The position numbers were made by a program, and so were the translations under genes. A stretch of 64,000 nucleotides of DNA from Caprimulgus europaeus (taxonomy: Eukaryota > Chordata > Aves > Caprimulgiformes > Caprimulgidae): NCBI GenBank assembly GCA_907165065.1, contig OU015524.1, positions 39,313,295 through 39,377,294 on the forward strand, in the 5' to 3' direction. Positions within the stretch are counted from its first letter, which is position 1. Each line of letters opens with the position of its first letter. Shown in pieces: positions 1 to 12,400 of the stretch. Below the pieces are notes generated by a model, which saw only the letters and a list, made by a program, of their open reading frames with translations, was not told the origin of the DNA and did no database searches.

Positions 1-3000
1 AACCAGCAGAAAAGAAAACCACAAGTTGGCCTAATTTAGATTAAAACTGCAAGACACTCTTGACACATTTTCTAGAGAGTAATTTGTAAGCTATGCTACA
101 GCATTCCTTTTACATCTTCAAAGAAAATGGTCCAGTGGAGGCCGTCATCTACTGTCCTGCTGGTGGTAGTAGGCAGAAGCTCTTCCATCAGGAAAAGGCA
201 ATGTAAGTTTGATTCCCACATACAGAGAAGCACAGGCAGGTTTTCCACTCTGTTTTGACCAGCCAGGATGATACTGTGCAGGAGGATTACTACCTGTAAG
301 TAGCAGAGAAGAGCACAGGCAAATACTTGGCACCCAGCCCTCCTCCAGCTCCAACTCACTGTTCTGCCGCTGGTGCTCTAAGGGCGGCGTGCAGCTCCAT
401 CCAGCCACAGCCCTGAGCTCCTCCTGCCACGTCCCACTGCCCCCCTGGCTGTTGGGGGCACTGCAGTCAGCGCCCAGTGACAGGCACCTTGCTGTGCGAG
501 GGCATAGCTCTGTCTTGCACCTTTCCCTATGGCTACAGCTTACAGATTTTTATCACCCTGAGTACAAAGTCTCCCTGAGCTCTGAAACAATCAATAGTGA
601 GAGCTAATGCCCTGACCTGACCTTGTTAAGCACCTTACTCCTTGTATCCTAACCCACTGCCACCTCGTATTAAATAGTGCTGGGTCATGCTGTGAACAGT
701 AACACACAGCTTATTGCCTCTATCCTCTGAAGAGTACACAGCACTGGGAAATAGAAGGAATACGTACAGGGTATGGTCTGTATATGCCCAGAGCTCAGTA
801 AAAAGTAGGGATAATCTCTTAGAGCTTGAAAGAATCTGGAGACATCGTTACTTACAGCAGAAACGCTTGGCAGTCCCCCTGAGCATCTTTCAAAGTACAA
901 CAGCACCGACCCTGGCCATAGTGGTCTCCCTCTCCCCAGCTTTCATACAGCTCCATTTGCCCACACTTTGTGCATTTGTTGTTGCAGAGTCCTTCCAGAA
1001 AAGCCAGGTGTTTTTCCCTAATATTTGGTCACGTGTTGAAACATGGTATTTTCCTCAAGCCCGTTTTGCCTTTGTGCACTTCTTGGAGGAAAGGGTTGCA
1101 TGAGATGGGCCTCAGCACTCTAGGATGGGACAGTTACGGTGGCCTTACAGGACAGAAAAGCTATTGAGTCCTGGATCATAACAACATGCCTTTTCATTTG
1201 ATAAGATGTCAAACATTTTATGCTAGGAATAGCTGTAACACTTTTAGAGCAACCATCAGGACATAGCATGAAACATTCAACTACGGCTCTCAGGATTTGG
1301 CTCTGCCTGTCTTCCCAAGCAGTTGGCCACAGCCCTGCTGCTTTAGTTCCACAGGCCTCTCAACTGTGGCAGAAAAAACATGTATCCAAATTGGACCTAA
1401 TAGGTCTCAATTATGACCTACATTTCAGCCAGCCAAGCACATCATGATTTTGCAGCTACTCAAATGGTGGCTGAGTATGACTTCAGGAAGCCTGTAGCTT
1501 CATGAGCCAAAGCAGCAAGCTCTGAGCAATATCACTCACCCTAATCAAATGCACAGGTCCACCTCTGACAGCAAAGCTCTCCTTCTACTAGCTGGCATCT
1601 ACAGACAAGCTGCCAAATACTTGCCACTGTGTGGAACTGACACTGAGGGCAGTGAAACAACATGCTTTGTCATACCAACTTGAAGAATCATGGGGCAAAA
1701 TCCTTTTCTTTTGAGATAAAGAACTTCTCTTCTGAACAGAGGATGTGGAGATATGACTCCAGTCATCCAAGTGTCCTGGTTTCACTGGGGTAGAATCATA
1801 GGATCAATTCTCTGTCAGAAAAGCTGCATTTTTAAGAAGACTGCAACACCCGATTTGGTGAGAACAAAGTTGATAAGACACTTTTAGTTTGTGGCCAGCC
1901 ATGGTATACAGGTTTCTCTACTGATCAACATCTTTAGCAGTTTAGAGTTACCCTGGCTAGGAGAAGTGAAAGCCAGGGCAACTGGCCCAAGCTGTACAAC
2001 AGAAGCATTCCATACCACAAATGCCACGCTCACTATGAACTGGAAAGTTTGCTGGGGACGGCCCTCTTCCTCAAGGGCTGTCATCCTTGGAGGGTCTCGC
2101 CCATCGTTCCGCTCCCGAGGCTCACTCTCCCGCTTGTTGTGACCATTGTGCTTTCACTGGCTGAGTATAACTTTGTGTATTTTATATTAGTGTTAGTATC
2201 AATATTAGTTCTTACTATTATTTAATTAAATCTGTTTCCATTTCAACCCATGGGTCTTCTTTCCTTTTCCCAATTCCTCTTTCCAGGTGGGGAGGAGTCA
2301 GATTCCTATTCTGAACAGCTGACTGAACCAAGACAGCAAGGAAGTCCCATCTATGCATAGATCTGGAGTGACTCCTGTACACTTGCAATTCACAGATAAT
2401 ATACAATTAGTATCTTATTCTTATCCTATTTCTCTTGAGGAAAATCATGATGTTATCCTTCCCACAGTGAAATGAAAGAAATGCCAGCGCTTGATGTTTG
2501 TTAGCCTGCAAAAAATAACTGTGACACTTTTTTTAAAGTCAGTATCAGCTGCATGCAGTCTCCCTTTTCATAAGGCAGAGATAAGCTCAGCATAAATCTC
2601 CCTTAGGCATGTCTTGTGCATCCCTGAAATCCCAACTCTGTCAGTTGCACCAGTCAGCACTCCTGTTGCAGCTCAGAGCTGGCAAAAACAGTAATCTCCA
2701 CTGTTGCAATTCATTTCATATCTTTCATCTCAGCCATACCTGGGATATAATGAGTTATGTCTAGCTTATACTTATATTCTCTTATATCACCAACATCAAA
2801 CTGCCCTGCGAGGATATATAGCTCTCCTGGTGGTGCTGAGAGTCTCGCTACACCTCCAGGTGCTGCTGAAAAGGACAAGTTTCCACAGGCTGCGACAGTG
2901 GCAGAACAGAACCCATGCTGCTATGCTGTGTGGTCGCAGAAGGCATTTGTCTCCATTTTTCCTGGATTCTCCACAGTGCTGGCTCTGGAAGTGGATGGTA

Positions 3001-6000
3001 GAGCCACAAAGGACAACTCCGACACCCACAGCCTACCCCAGGTGCACCACACCAAGCTCCACCAAAACACAGTAATGCACATGGTGCTGTGTGCCCCACG
3101 ACAGCAGCTCGCTCTGCCAGTGACGTGGGATGGCCCCAACAGGGCACTGTGTAACTTGTCACCAACGACGTGCATGTACATCTGACTGCAAGTGTGGCAG
3201 CACCAAGCATCTCAGAAATTAAATATGCCTGATGAACTGCTTCTGCACACTGATTGCTCAAGAGGTCAGGAACCAGGGATCAGAATCAAGTGGGTATTAA
3301 TGCTCTGAGAATTAATTTCTTCAAAACATAAGCCTTTATAAAGTTTAACTACAGCACCACAGTAGCACTGCGAGAATACAGCACTTTGTAAACTTTCTTC
3401 ATTTGAAAGACCTATTGTCTAAAATATGAGAGAATACAGGGTTTTAAGTATGATTTTTAATACACACTGTTATTATGTAATGTATCGTAAGCCCTTCAAT
3501 TTGCCTGACAGGGTCTCAAATAAGTTAAAAAAATACAGTTTCTAGACTGGTTGCAATTCCATCTGCACTACTCTGGCATGAGGGCTTTGACCCAGCAAAG
3601 GCAGACTGACAGTGAAACAAAATGGCAAGGGATCATCACAGGGGTTTGCTGCAGCCGCTTGTTTTTTAAGGAGCTGCCTTTAAAGCATCACTTACAGTGC
3701 CAAATCACTCTCTTTACATATTGTGAATGAATACCAACCTCCGAGATTCTTTTTGTTTGCCTAAGAGTAATATTCTGAATTTGAACAGCATTTCAGCTAA
3801 CAAATTTAAGACATTTACATTTATCATCAGTGGGAAATAAGACTTATTTCTGTAACCATCTGAGGCAGGCTAAGCTAAAGGAGAAAGTTGGCAAACAGGG
3901 AAAAAAAGGATGCAAGCTGTTCATTGATAAATTTCAGAATTCATGTCTAATTTTCAACCTGACCATCAGCAGTAACAGTCCAGAAACTCCTGTGACCTTA
4001 CACCAGCAACAGAACAATCCTTACCATTTTGAAGATGGAGCTTGGTGAGCTTTTGGAAGTTAGGGTTGTTTACAGCGCCAGGCTGGACTCAAGGAAATCT
4101 CTTCCCATCTGAGGTTCATGGGGCTTTCACATACTACTCACAGCCACACAACGCTGAACAGTAAGGGTGAACAGCACTTCCAAAAAGCTGAGAGTCTGTA
4201 TTGTCTTAAAGATGGACACTTACAGTTGAAGACAATTTATAAAATTATCTCCTGAGACCTGTCAGGTAGCATGTAATCCAACCTCAAAAGCTGTGGGTGC
4301 TAGAGGTAGGTTTTGGGACCTCCTGCCCCTTACTGTGCCAACAGCTTTTATCCCCACACTGGGAACCTGCGAGCTCCACGCAGGGATCTCCCCTCTTCTC
4401 TGGACACCTTCTGCAGCACCCTTAGCCCCATCTCCGACCATCCCATGCCCTTCATAATGTCGCTGCCACGCCAGGCATGAGGCCCACCCCTGCACAGGCT
4501 GGGCTGGGGACACTGCTGCTGCAGCTACTTCACCCCTCAGGACACCTCACAGGATGCGTAGGAGCTATTTTCAGCTTCTGCCCCTCACCTTAAGCACACC
4601 CCCAAGGCAGGGGCAGCAGCAGCGGCAGCCAGAGCCCATGGCATGATTTGGCCAGGGCAGAGCAGGGCTATGACCAGCACCCCAATCTGCATGGCCACCC
4701 TCCACCTGGGGGCTAAAGCCCACGGGCTCCCTTTTGAGCACAAGCGACAACAGGTCCATGTCAGACCTCTGTTACCCAAAAGACCATTTCCCTCCCACAA
4801 TCTTTAGCCCAACACATCTTATTGCCAATAGCAACGCCGCGGTATCCGTTCACACAAAACAAAGGTACTCCAAAATTGCAAAAAACTCCAACCCCTCAAA
4901 TCTCAGAATAATTGGTATGTAGACATGGAAATTCTTAATAACACATTAACTATTGTTGGAAAGATAATTAGTGGGAGTTCTCGAGCTCCCTGCCAGCACT
5001 GTATCTGCTAGTTGGCATTGTTTAAAAGATAAAGAAGTTTAAAGCCTTTCTGCACACCAGCCAATTTTTTATTCCATAAGTCAGCTAGAGGTAGAGCCAA
5101 ACTGAAAAATTTCTGCCATTTTATGCACCATGGTAACAAGAAACCTGTCAATCTGCAATTACCTATTCTACATCCATTTGATAGCAACTTTTACTGCAAG
5201 AGTATAGCCAAGAGGATCGGATCTACAGCCTGTGTTTGTCCATGGGAGATGGACGTAATTTATTTTTTGTTTTGCTCTCAAGTATGTACAAATATTAAAA
5301 CATAACTCAGATTGATGTCAAGGTGCATGTTAAACTGCATTACAGTCTAATAAAAGCTATAAACTTTTATTCTCATGTAATTTCTCACAGCAATGTCAAC
5401 AAGAGGATATAAAAATATTCATAATGTTCATCTGTAAATTCCACTGTGATAAAACTGGAAACTGATTTCCTAAATGATCTCATATATTCAGATTTTCTTC
5501 TAAAGCTGAAATAATGTTTGCTGGAGCCCTCTGAAAGCCACTTTTTTTTAACAACTCATTCTAATTTTGTATTTTTTTCCATAAATGAAACACTGCCACT
5601 TTTAAAATTGGACATAATTTGTCTGATGGACTACTTTAGCCTTAAGTGCTTAATCCATAGCTTTTGTGCCTTTCAAATGCCGATGCTTATTTGTGAAATC
5701 CTCAAAAATATATTTAAAAGTCCTCAGTATAGCAAGACACTTAAATGTACTCATGTGCTCAAGTGCCATGTGCATCATATTAACCCACTCAGCGAGACTC
5801 CCCAAAGCTGTACACAGCTTAGGCACTTTTCTGTCAGGTCTGAAACTCTCGTGTTAATTAAGTGTGCTCCGAGCAGAATTAGCGGTTATGACTGCCTACA
5901 GTGCTCCTGGCAGCTACTAGGCTCCCTAAGCTTGGACTTGCAACCTTATTAAAACAGAATGAGCACTGAAAGCACATTTTCAGTACCTCTGGTGATACAG

Positions 6001-9000
6001 AATCCAAGCAGAGCCAGGTGACACAGAGCAGGAAGGTTCAGATCCTACCTCCAGTGGCGGGAGGATTTGGCAGAGCAACTTTGCTTCCCTGCGAGAAGGC
6101 AGTAGTTGAACGGGACATGTAGCTAGTTGTTACCAAATGTAAACTCCAGTAAATCTCTGATTTCACCAGGGCACCAGGTGGCAAACTGGGGCAGCTAAAG
6201 AGCAGATATATATGTACAATTGAACACACTGTTACTGTATTTACATAAGGCACTAAAATTGGGGTGAAAACTCTTTGCCATCTCCACTAACAACCTCCGC
6301 ATGCCGGTCTCCTAAGCGGGGAAGAGGATCTATGAGACCTGATTACATATTGCAGCTGCAACTCAAACCACCCACAAAAACTACTAATCATTTCCCAAGA
6401 AAGCCATCATTGCAGAATGGTTATTCTCCATCTCTGTAGGTCTTTGCATCAGAATTAGGTATCGTTCTGGAGGACATCTGTCACCCAGAACTAGTTATTC
6501 AGTTTCATATGGGCGTAAGTGGGTGAAACAGGAGCTCAGGCTATTTAATGTACTTCCTTTAGGATTAGAATTCATTACTTTTTAATTGCATTTTAAATAT
6601 GAGCTAACTGGCACAAAGAATATGGTCTTAGAAAAACTCAAATACTGATCAATTACATAACATTACCATAATGATATAGGAACACTGAGCATTCTCTCCT
6701 TTATGTACTTTCATGTGATTTCTTAAATCCCAGCTGGAGAAAAACATGTCTTTTCTTCTATTTAGTTCTACTTCAGGCACTACCGGTCTAACATTTTGCT
6801 TTCAGGTTCTAGTAACATCAGTATTGAGATCAGAGGTATTAAAACTTAGAAAATCTGACATGTTATGTCAAATTACAAAGAGAGTATCTGAGAGCAAATG
6901 GAAGAACAGACAGACTTTTAATTAAGTAGCAGAAAAAGAGAAAGAAACAGAATGATAGGAGGGAAGATGCAGACAAATATACAGAAGGGAAAGATTAAGC
7001 AAACAGTCTAGCGTAATCAGATGGGTATGAAGAAAAAACATTAAACAATGTTGAAATGTAGGGATACAAATTCATACATAAACATATAGCTACAGATAGT
7101 ATGGGCATGAGCTCATTAACACTTATGGAAATACAAAATTTTATTCACAAGAATTGTATAAGTTAGAGGGTAATACTCATGTGAGTAACATGATGCACAA
7201 GAGGTTGCAGGATTTAGCCTTTCATAATTTTTCCTCGTGTATGTTGTGCACATCTGCAAAATGTTTAAGCAGGCATTTTAACTTTGAAGAAGACAAAACT
7301 TAAAAATAATAGGACCTAAGGGAAACCTTTACCATGAAAGCTGGTGGAACTGCAGTTCTACAAAGAACTGAGAAGAATACCCTAAAGACTAATTATCTGA
7401 CAATACAACTAACATTATCGTTCTGTTTGAAAAATAATAAAGTAAAAGTTGCAGTTTGCAAAGATGTGGAATGCTTGCCCGAAGAAAGCATGATCGATGC
7501 ATGAATCCTGAATCAGAGAATCCTAATTAATCCTCTAACTGCTATCTGCAAGAAGTCTAATAGCAACTCTGAAATGGGTGTAAGCAACGTATTCTTATGG
7601 GATTGCTTCTGCAGTTTAATGAGACACTGACTGTTAGCTTACCTCAACCATGTTTATAATAATGAGACACCTTTTATAGGGCAATAAGCAACTGGTTTGC
7701 CTAATAACAGACTATGATTCTGATGAGTGATGGAAGGTAAGTCAGATGACTTTGTCCGTGTGATACAGGTTTCTCTTTCTACAGAGAGGAAAGCAAAGCC
7801 CAGTACGTCACTTTCCATAATCCATCGAGGAGCCTGGTAGGGTCAGGAACAGAGTTTATGGGTCAAGGTCGTCTAGGATGACAGCAAAATTTTCCTCTAG
7901 AAGATGACATCTGACATTGTATTTGGAACAGTGTTTTACAGGATATTAAAAACCATGAAGTGTAAAAAAAAACCCAAGAGAGTCCGCCTTCAGCAATACA
8001 GTAATTAAACTTCTTACAAAGTATTCACACTTTGAAACTACAAAAACGGCATTAAGAGCCATTAATCAAGCAATCAAAAACCCATGACCTTCCTTCTCTT
8101 TGTGGTTTGACAAAGTGGCGCAAAATCTCAATATCATACATATGGATGCCCAAAATATATGGAGCCAGAACTTCCCAATGTTACTGTTATCCTGCCAGAA
8201 CACCATACTCCTTCTTCTCAGATGGTGCAGCAGACTTCTAAGTTGTTATCCTACCACCTCTATCCACCTCTGCCAGCACTGTGCCTCAGATGCATTTGCA
8301 AAACTGGAAAGAGGAGAAAAATACGCTTTCACAAGACTAAACAAAAATTAAAAACAATATAAAAATAATACTTTTAGAACAGTCCTCATTGAAGCTACAT
8401 TTCTTAATTTCTGCAAGATATCTATACTGCAAAGTGCACACTAGAAATACTTTTACCAAAATCAAATTACTCATTCAGCGCCATTCACAGCAACTACTTA
8501 CACAGGACTTTTCTACAGAATATATTAGGTTTTTCCTAAGTAATACAAAATAATCCATTATTTAGATTATTTCAAATACAGTGTTCAGAATTTGCAAACT
8601 ATTACAACACACACAAGTTTACTTATGGAAATGATGGATTTTAGAAGTCACAATATCATGAGTTTTATCGAAAGTACATTTTCCTTGAAACGATACTTGA
8701 ATATCCTTGCAGGAGGAATTACCTTTAGCCTGTAAAATAGAATTGCTGGCAACAACCTCTAAAGTAGAACAGGCTTGCCTCTAAAAATAAGGCAGGGTGC
8801 TCTCAGCAGCACAGATGACTTTTTGCTGGCAGAGAGAGCCGGACGCATCCAGAAATGGCTGCGCGGCCGATGGCCAACTGGCTCCAGACGCCGGCCAGGC
8901 CCTCCCGGCTGCCCTGGAAGTCACCGCACGCCGTGACGAGGCGGTGGGCTCTGCCACCATCAGCACACCTGGCGTGGTGGTAACACACCCATAAGGCTGC

Positions 9001-9423
9001 CAGCAGCCGTGGCCATCACCCGCGGGTGGCATTGGCCACGAGTGGCACAGCAGCGGGCGGCCGGCGGCATGGCCGGTGACAGGGAGCGCTGGGGAGAAGC
9101 CCCTCGCCTCGAGGAGGGCGCAGCCGGAGGAGGGGGCAGTGGGGCGGCCACCTTGATGGATGGGGCCGGGGCTGTGCTTACACCCGTGTGTAAGGATGTT
9201 CGTGTGCACGCAGCCATACCCGCATACACGCACACGCAGGTCTACGTCTCTCACTGCCTGCCCGTGTGCCTCGGGCACACTGCGCCGGCCACCGCCTCTC
9301 CCGCCGCCGGAGGCTGCCACGGGGCGTGCCCCACTCGGCCGGTGCCCGGCGGCGGCCCGTTCTCCCGCCAGCCCTCCTGCACACGCCGCAGGGCGGAAGG
9401 TGCCGGCCCCGGCCCGGCCTTAC
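1..9423 (-). other. EFCAB2: Presumed EFCAB2 intron 1 (no coding exon recognised)
   Basis: This stretch lies downstream, on the minus strand, of the splice donor of the presumed EFCAB2 exon 1. I looked on the minus strand for EF-hand coding sequence resembling exon 2 of EFCAB2 and did not find it, so intron 1 probably continues past the window edge. The stretch is AT-rich non-coding DNA with a partial LTR at 1,772-2,300 and a GC-richer patch at 4,260-4,760 of unknown origin. The many open frames are short, overlapping and without recognisable domains. The intron assignment depends on the synteny argument for EFCAB2. Confidence 0.5.
1772..2300 (+). mobile_element. Partial avian ERV-type solo LTR
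   Basis: The left edge reads TGTCCTGGTTTCACTGGGGT, which resembles the common start of a family of avian endogenous-retrovirus LTRs. About 430 bp further on, an ATTAAA signal (about 2,224) is followed by a stretch close to the 'aacccatgggt...ttccttttccc...ggtggggaggagt' U5 pattern of the same family. The expected end (a CA terminus after a 'ggttaaacca'-like stretch) is missing, so the 3' side is truncated or diverged. No internal gag/pol sequence lies beside it and I did not find a target-site duplication. Family naming is from memory and would need a repeat-library comparison. Confidence 0.6.
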
Positions 9424-9451
9424 CCTCGCCGCTCCCCTCCTTCTCCGCCAT
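9424..9451 (-). CDS. EFCAB2: Probable EFCAB2 (DRC8) first coding exon, partial gene
   Basis: On the minus strand an ATG in good context (gctgccATGG) opens MAEKEGSGE and is followed by a donor G|GTAAGG, giving a 28-nt coding part that ends in phase 1. Human EFCAB2 also begins with a short charged peptide (MADEKDREE) before its EF-hand exon. The position matches synteny: human 1q44 has COX20, HNRNPU and EFCAB2 adjacent, with EFCAB2 divergent from HNRNPU, as here. EFCAB2 is a small EF-hand protein, also called DRC8, of the nexin-dynein regulatory complex in motile cilia and sperm flagella. The rest of the gene was not found and presumably lies left of the window. The residues alone are too few to prove identity. 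Confidence 0.5.
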
Positions 9452-9468
9452 GGCAGCAGCCCCGCGCC

Positions 9469-9482
9469 GTCGCCATGGCGAC
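9469..9482. promoter_or_regulatory. Palindromic X-box-like site (possible RFX binding site)
   Basis: GTCGCCATGGCGAC is a perfect 14-bp palindrome, ending 18 bp upstream of the presumed EFCAB2 ATG. It differs from the textbook X-box half-sites (GTTGCC AT GGCAAC) by one symmetric base in each half. RFX factors bind X-boxes near the start of many ciliary genes, and EFCAB2/DRC8 is an axonemal protein, so the location fits. Binding is inferred only; GC-rich palindromes also arise by chance in CpG islands. Confidence 0.45.
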
Positions 9483-12400
9483 CCGAGCCTGGCCGGGCCC
9501 AGCCGGGCCGTTCTCCTCCCGTCGCCGCCGCGGCGTCCCGCGACCGGGCGCGGCGGGGCTGACTGCCGGCGGCCTGGGCCGGGCTGACAGACGCAGCCAC
9601 CTCCCCTTCGCCCTGCACAGCTCTTCACTTGCGGCCTTGGCGGCCCGCTAACACAGAAAGCAAACGGAAGCAGATGGCAGTCGGCTGCTGGAGACTCTGC
9701 GCGCCGGGCCTCCAGTACTGCGCCGGGCAGGGACCCACGGCCGCAGGCGCCCCAAAACGTCGATCGAGCCCAAAATGTGGATTTCCGTGCGGAGGCCCAG
9801 CCCCGGCCGGCTCCCCAGGCCGCGGGGCCCTGCGCCACCCCGCGCCGGGGTTCAGGGTGTCGATCCCGGCTGTGCTAAGGAGGGGAAGGGTGACCAAAGC
9901 CCACACCTGGCCCGGGGGACGCGGTGCTGCTGGGCGCTGCGCACCCCTGTCCTGGCAGCCTGGCCCCCAGTGGGCCCCATAATCCTGCCACTTCACAGCA
10001 CTCCCGGAGTTTTCCCAGCAATTGCAGACATTTTTGTGTGTCTGAGCTTTACAAAGTGAAAGAACATTTTATTCTAAATACCATCGCTCTGAAACAGCTA
10101 AAATATTCAGTTTTAGCAATATTAAATACAACTGTGCAGTTTAAATTTAGCTTGCATTTAGATGTGCTTGCGATACATGGTTCTTCAGACTCTAAAATAA
10201 CTGTGAAAGTAGAGAAAATATAAATATTCCAGCAAGATGAAACTGTTTATTCATAGAAAATAAATATTTATGAAATTCCTAGAACTAAAACCTTGTCCTC
10301 GCCACAGCAGGTGCTTGTTTGTCAGATGTTCAATTTTTGCAAAGCCTGTGTGGATGACAACGACTCACGCTTACCTCCACCTCTCAAACAAACAGTTACA
10401 ATGAGTTCAGTATTCATGGAAGCCTGCAACTTCAAGAAACACATTGAAGTTAAATAGGACTTCTTTGCTTTAAAAAAAAAAAAATGCTTACTTGTTAAAT
10501 AACATAACATTTGCTATTTGCCTTTCAGCCACTTATTTCTGCATTTTTATTGAATGTGGCTCAGACTAAAGAGGGTATAATAGATGCCCAAGAGATCACA
10601 CACCATTATTCTGTTGGGAAACAGCTGATTATACTCTAATGAATCTGGTTCCTTTGAAAGGTTATCTACAGACTTGAACAGTTTATTAAAGTAACTAAGT
10701 GTTTTAAATTACATGTTTGACTACAGGAGTAGCACGAATTTGTTTCCTCTCACACTGATAACAGCAGTTTTGGTGAGAACAGCACGGCAGCTAAAGTTAG
10801 AGGATGCAGCAGCAGCAGAAGGAAAGGCCTTCATCTTCCAGTCTTACAGGGGTCCCATTTGGTATTCCCTCAACCCTTCCACAAGGGCTTGGCTTTCCTG
10901 GTTTTGATCTATGGTGGTGGATCCGCTACATGTTTGGAACTGAAGTGAAAAATACGTTGTTTTGTCAAGGACAGAGCTTTCTTAGCTTTTCCCTCCCCTA
11001 CCCTAAATGTGGAATTTAATCTTCTTGAATATTGTGCCCAGCATTAGATTTCCTGTTAGTTTCCAAATCACTTGATTCATCATAGGACATTTACAGCTCT
11101 TGTACAAATACTACACTAATTCAAAGTGTTTACCACATTTCCCTAATGAAAGCTTTAAAAAAATCCTGTTCTAGTCATTCAGGTTTTCATGCCAAATCCA
11201 TACCCAAAATATGAACAACATTCAGCTTTAAAATAGATACAAATATTGCCTATTATGATAATTTATTGAGATTCTTGTGTTTTTACCGTAGCCTTTGAAT
11301 TGCAGTGAGTCACTGCAAATGTGACATGATAAGGCAGTAACTCCACTCAGGCCACTACCTTTAACATCTTCCCAGCAATTTCAGCAGGGCTTGCGCTTGG
11401 CTTTCTTCACCACCCTTTCCTATTTGACACACACTTGTCTCTGTTTCCTCCCAGAGGGATGGTAGCAAAAGCAGTGTGTAAAAGCTGATCAAGAAAGGGG
11501 AATTCATGAAGTATGCAACAGCTAGGACATATTGTGTATGCCACAATGTCTCTACGTCCCATTGTGGCAGCTGACTCCAGCCCTCACAGGCTGCTACAAT
11601 AGCTCCTTGGGGAGAGCATTGTTCTGAGTATACAGAGGTGTTGGTCAGATCCTGGATGTTTGCACTTGTTAAATTTGATGCCTTTAGCCTAGCTGCAGAA
11701 TTTTTTGTGACCTACAGCTAATACTAATTTCAGCAAAATAGTATTTTGCATTGTCCCATCCCTGTTGTTGAGATTCCACTCAGGACAACTACTGTAAATC
11801 AAAGTGCTTCATTTGCATCACCTGCTCCAGCCTGGAGTTCCCTTTTGCTTTGAATAGCTTTCAGCCAGGTGTCAGCACCTGTTTCTGCTTCTTCCCCCAA
11901 TTCCTGACACACGAGGGTTTGGTGTATTTTCTATCTCCAGGAACAGAACAAAACATGTAATGAGAAAGCACTTCAAAATGAGAACTTGCTGCTTTAAAAT
12001 TTCATGGTGATATATCTTGAAAAATCTATGTAGGAAAAAGATGTTAATAATTATAACGCAAATAAAATATTGGACCTGAACCACATGACGGTTTCCCTTC
12101 TAACTTAATGCACAGACATCTCAAACCAAGGGTATGAGTGGGCTGAAACAACTAATCGTGTTTTGGCACAGACAAGTACAAAAGGAAACCCAGGACTACT
12201 AATTCAACAGCTTGAAATATCAGCTGCTGCGTGCAAGATCTTTAAAGAGCTCCTCTGAAGAGAACATACCCTTTTAAACTTATAATTCTTCATTTTAAAA
12301 ATGTCAAAAAATATCTCAGGGAAAAATATGGAAGGCATTGTTGACATAAAGCCTGAATCCGCTGAAGTCTAATAGATGTAAGGTACCCTTGCCTCTGCAT

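Larger units (their letters stand above)
8820..9960. promoter_or_regulatory. CpG island at the EFCAB2 5' end
   Basis: Base composition changes abruptly from AT-rich to strongly GC- and CpG-rich, most densely at 9,290-9,650. The short minus-strand first exon at 9,424-9,451 sits inside it. There is no obvious TATA box, as expected for a CpG-island promoter. Several overlapping frames of 100-195 residues run through the island on both strands; they are composition artefacts. The boundaries are by eye. Confidence 0.7.

Noticed and set aside
2704-3261. Overlapping frames of 123-142 codons on both strands
   Set aside because: No known domain, no splice structure, and the frames compete on both strands; likely chance in a moderately GC-rich intron patch.
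8781-9996. Several 90-195 codon frames on both strands around the EFCAB2 exon
   Set aside because: All lie in the CpG island, where stop codons are rare; no domains, and they overlap each other in many frames.
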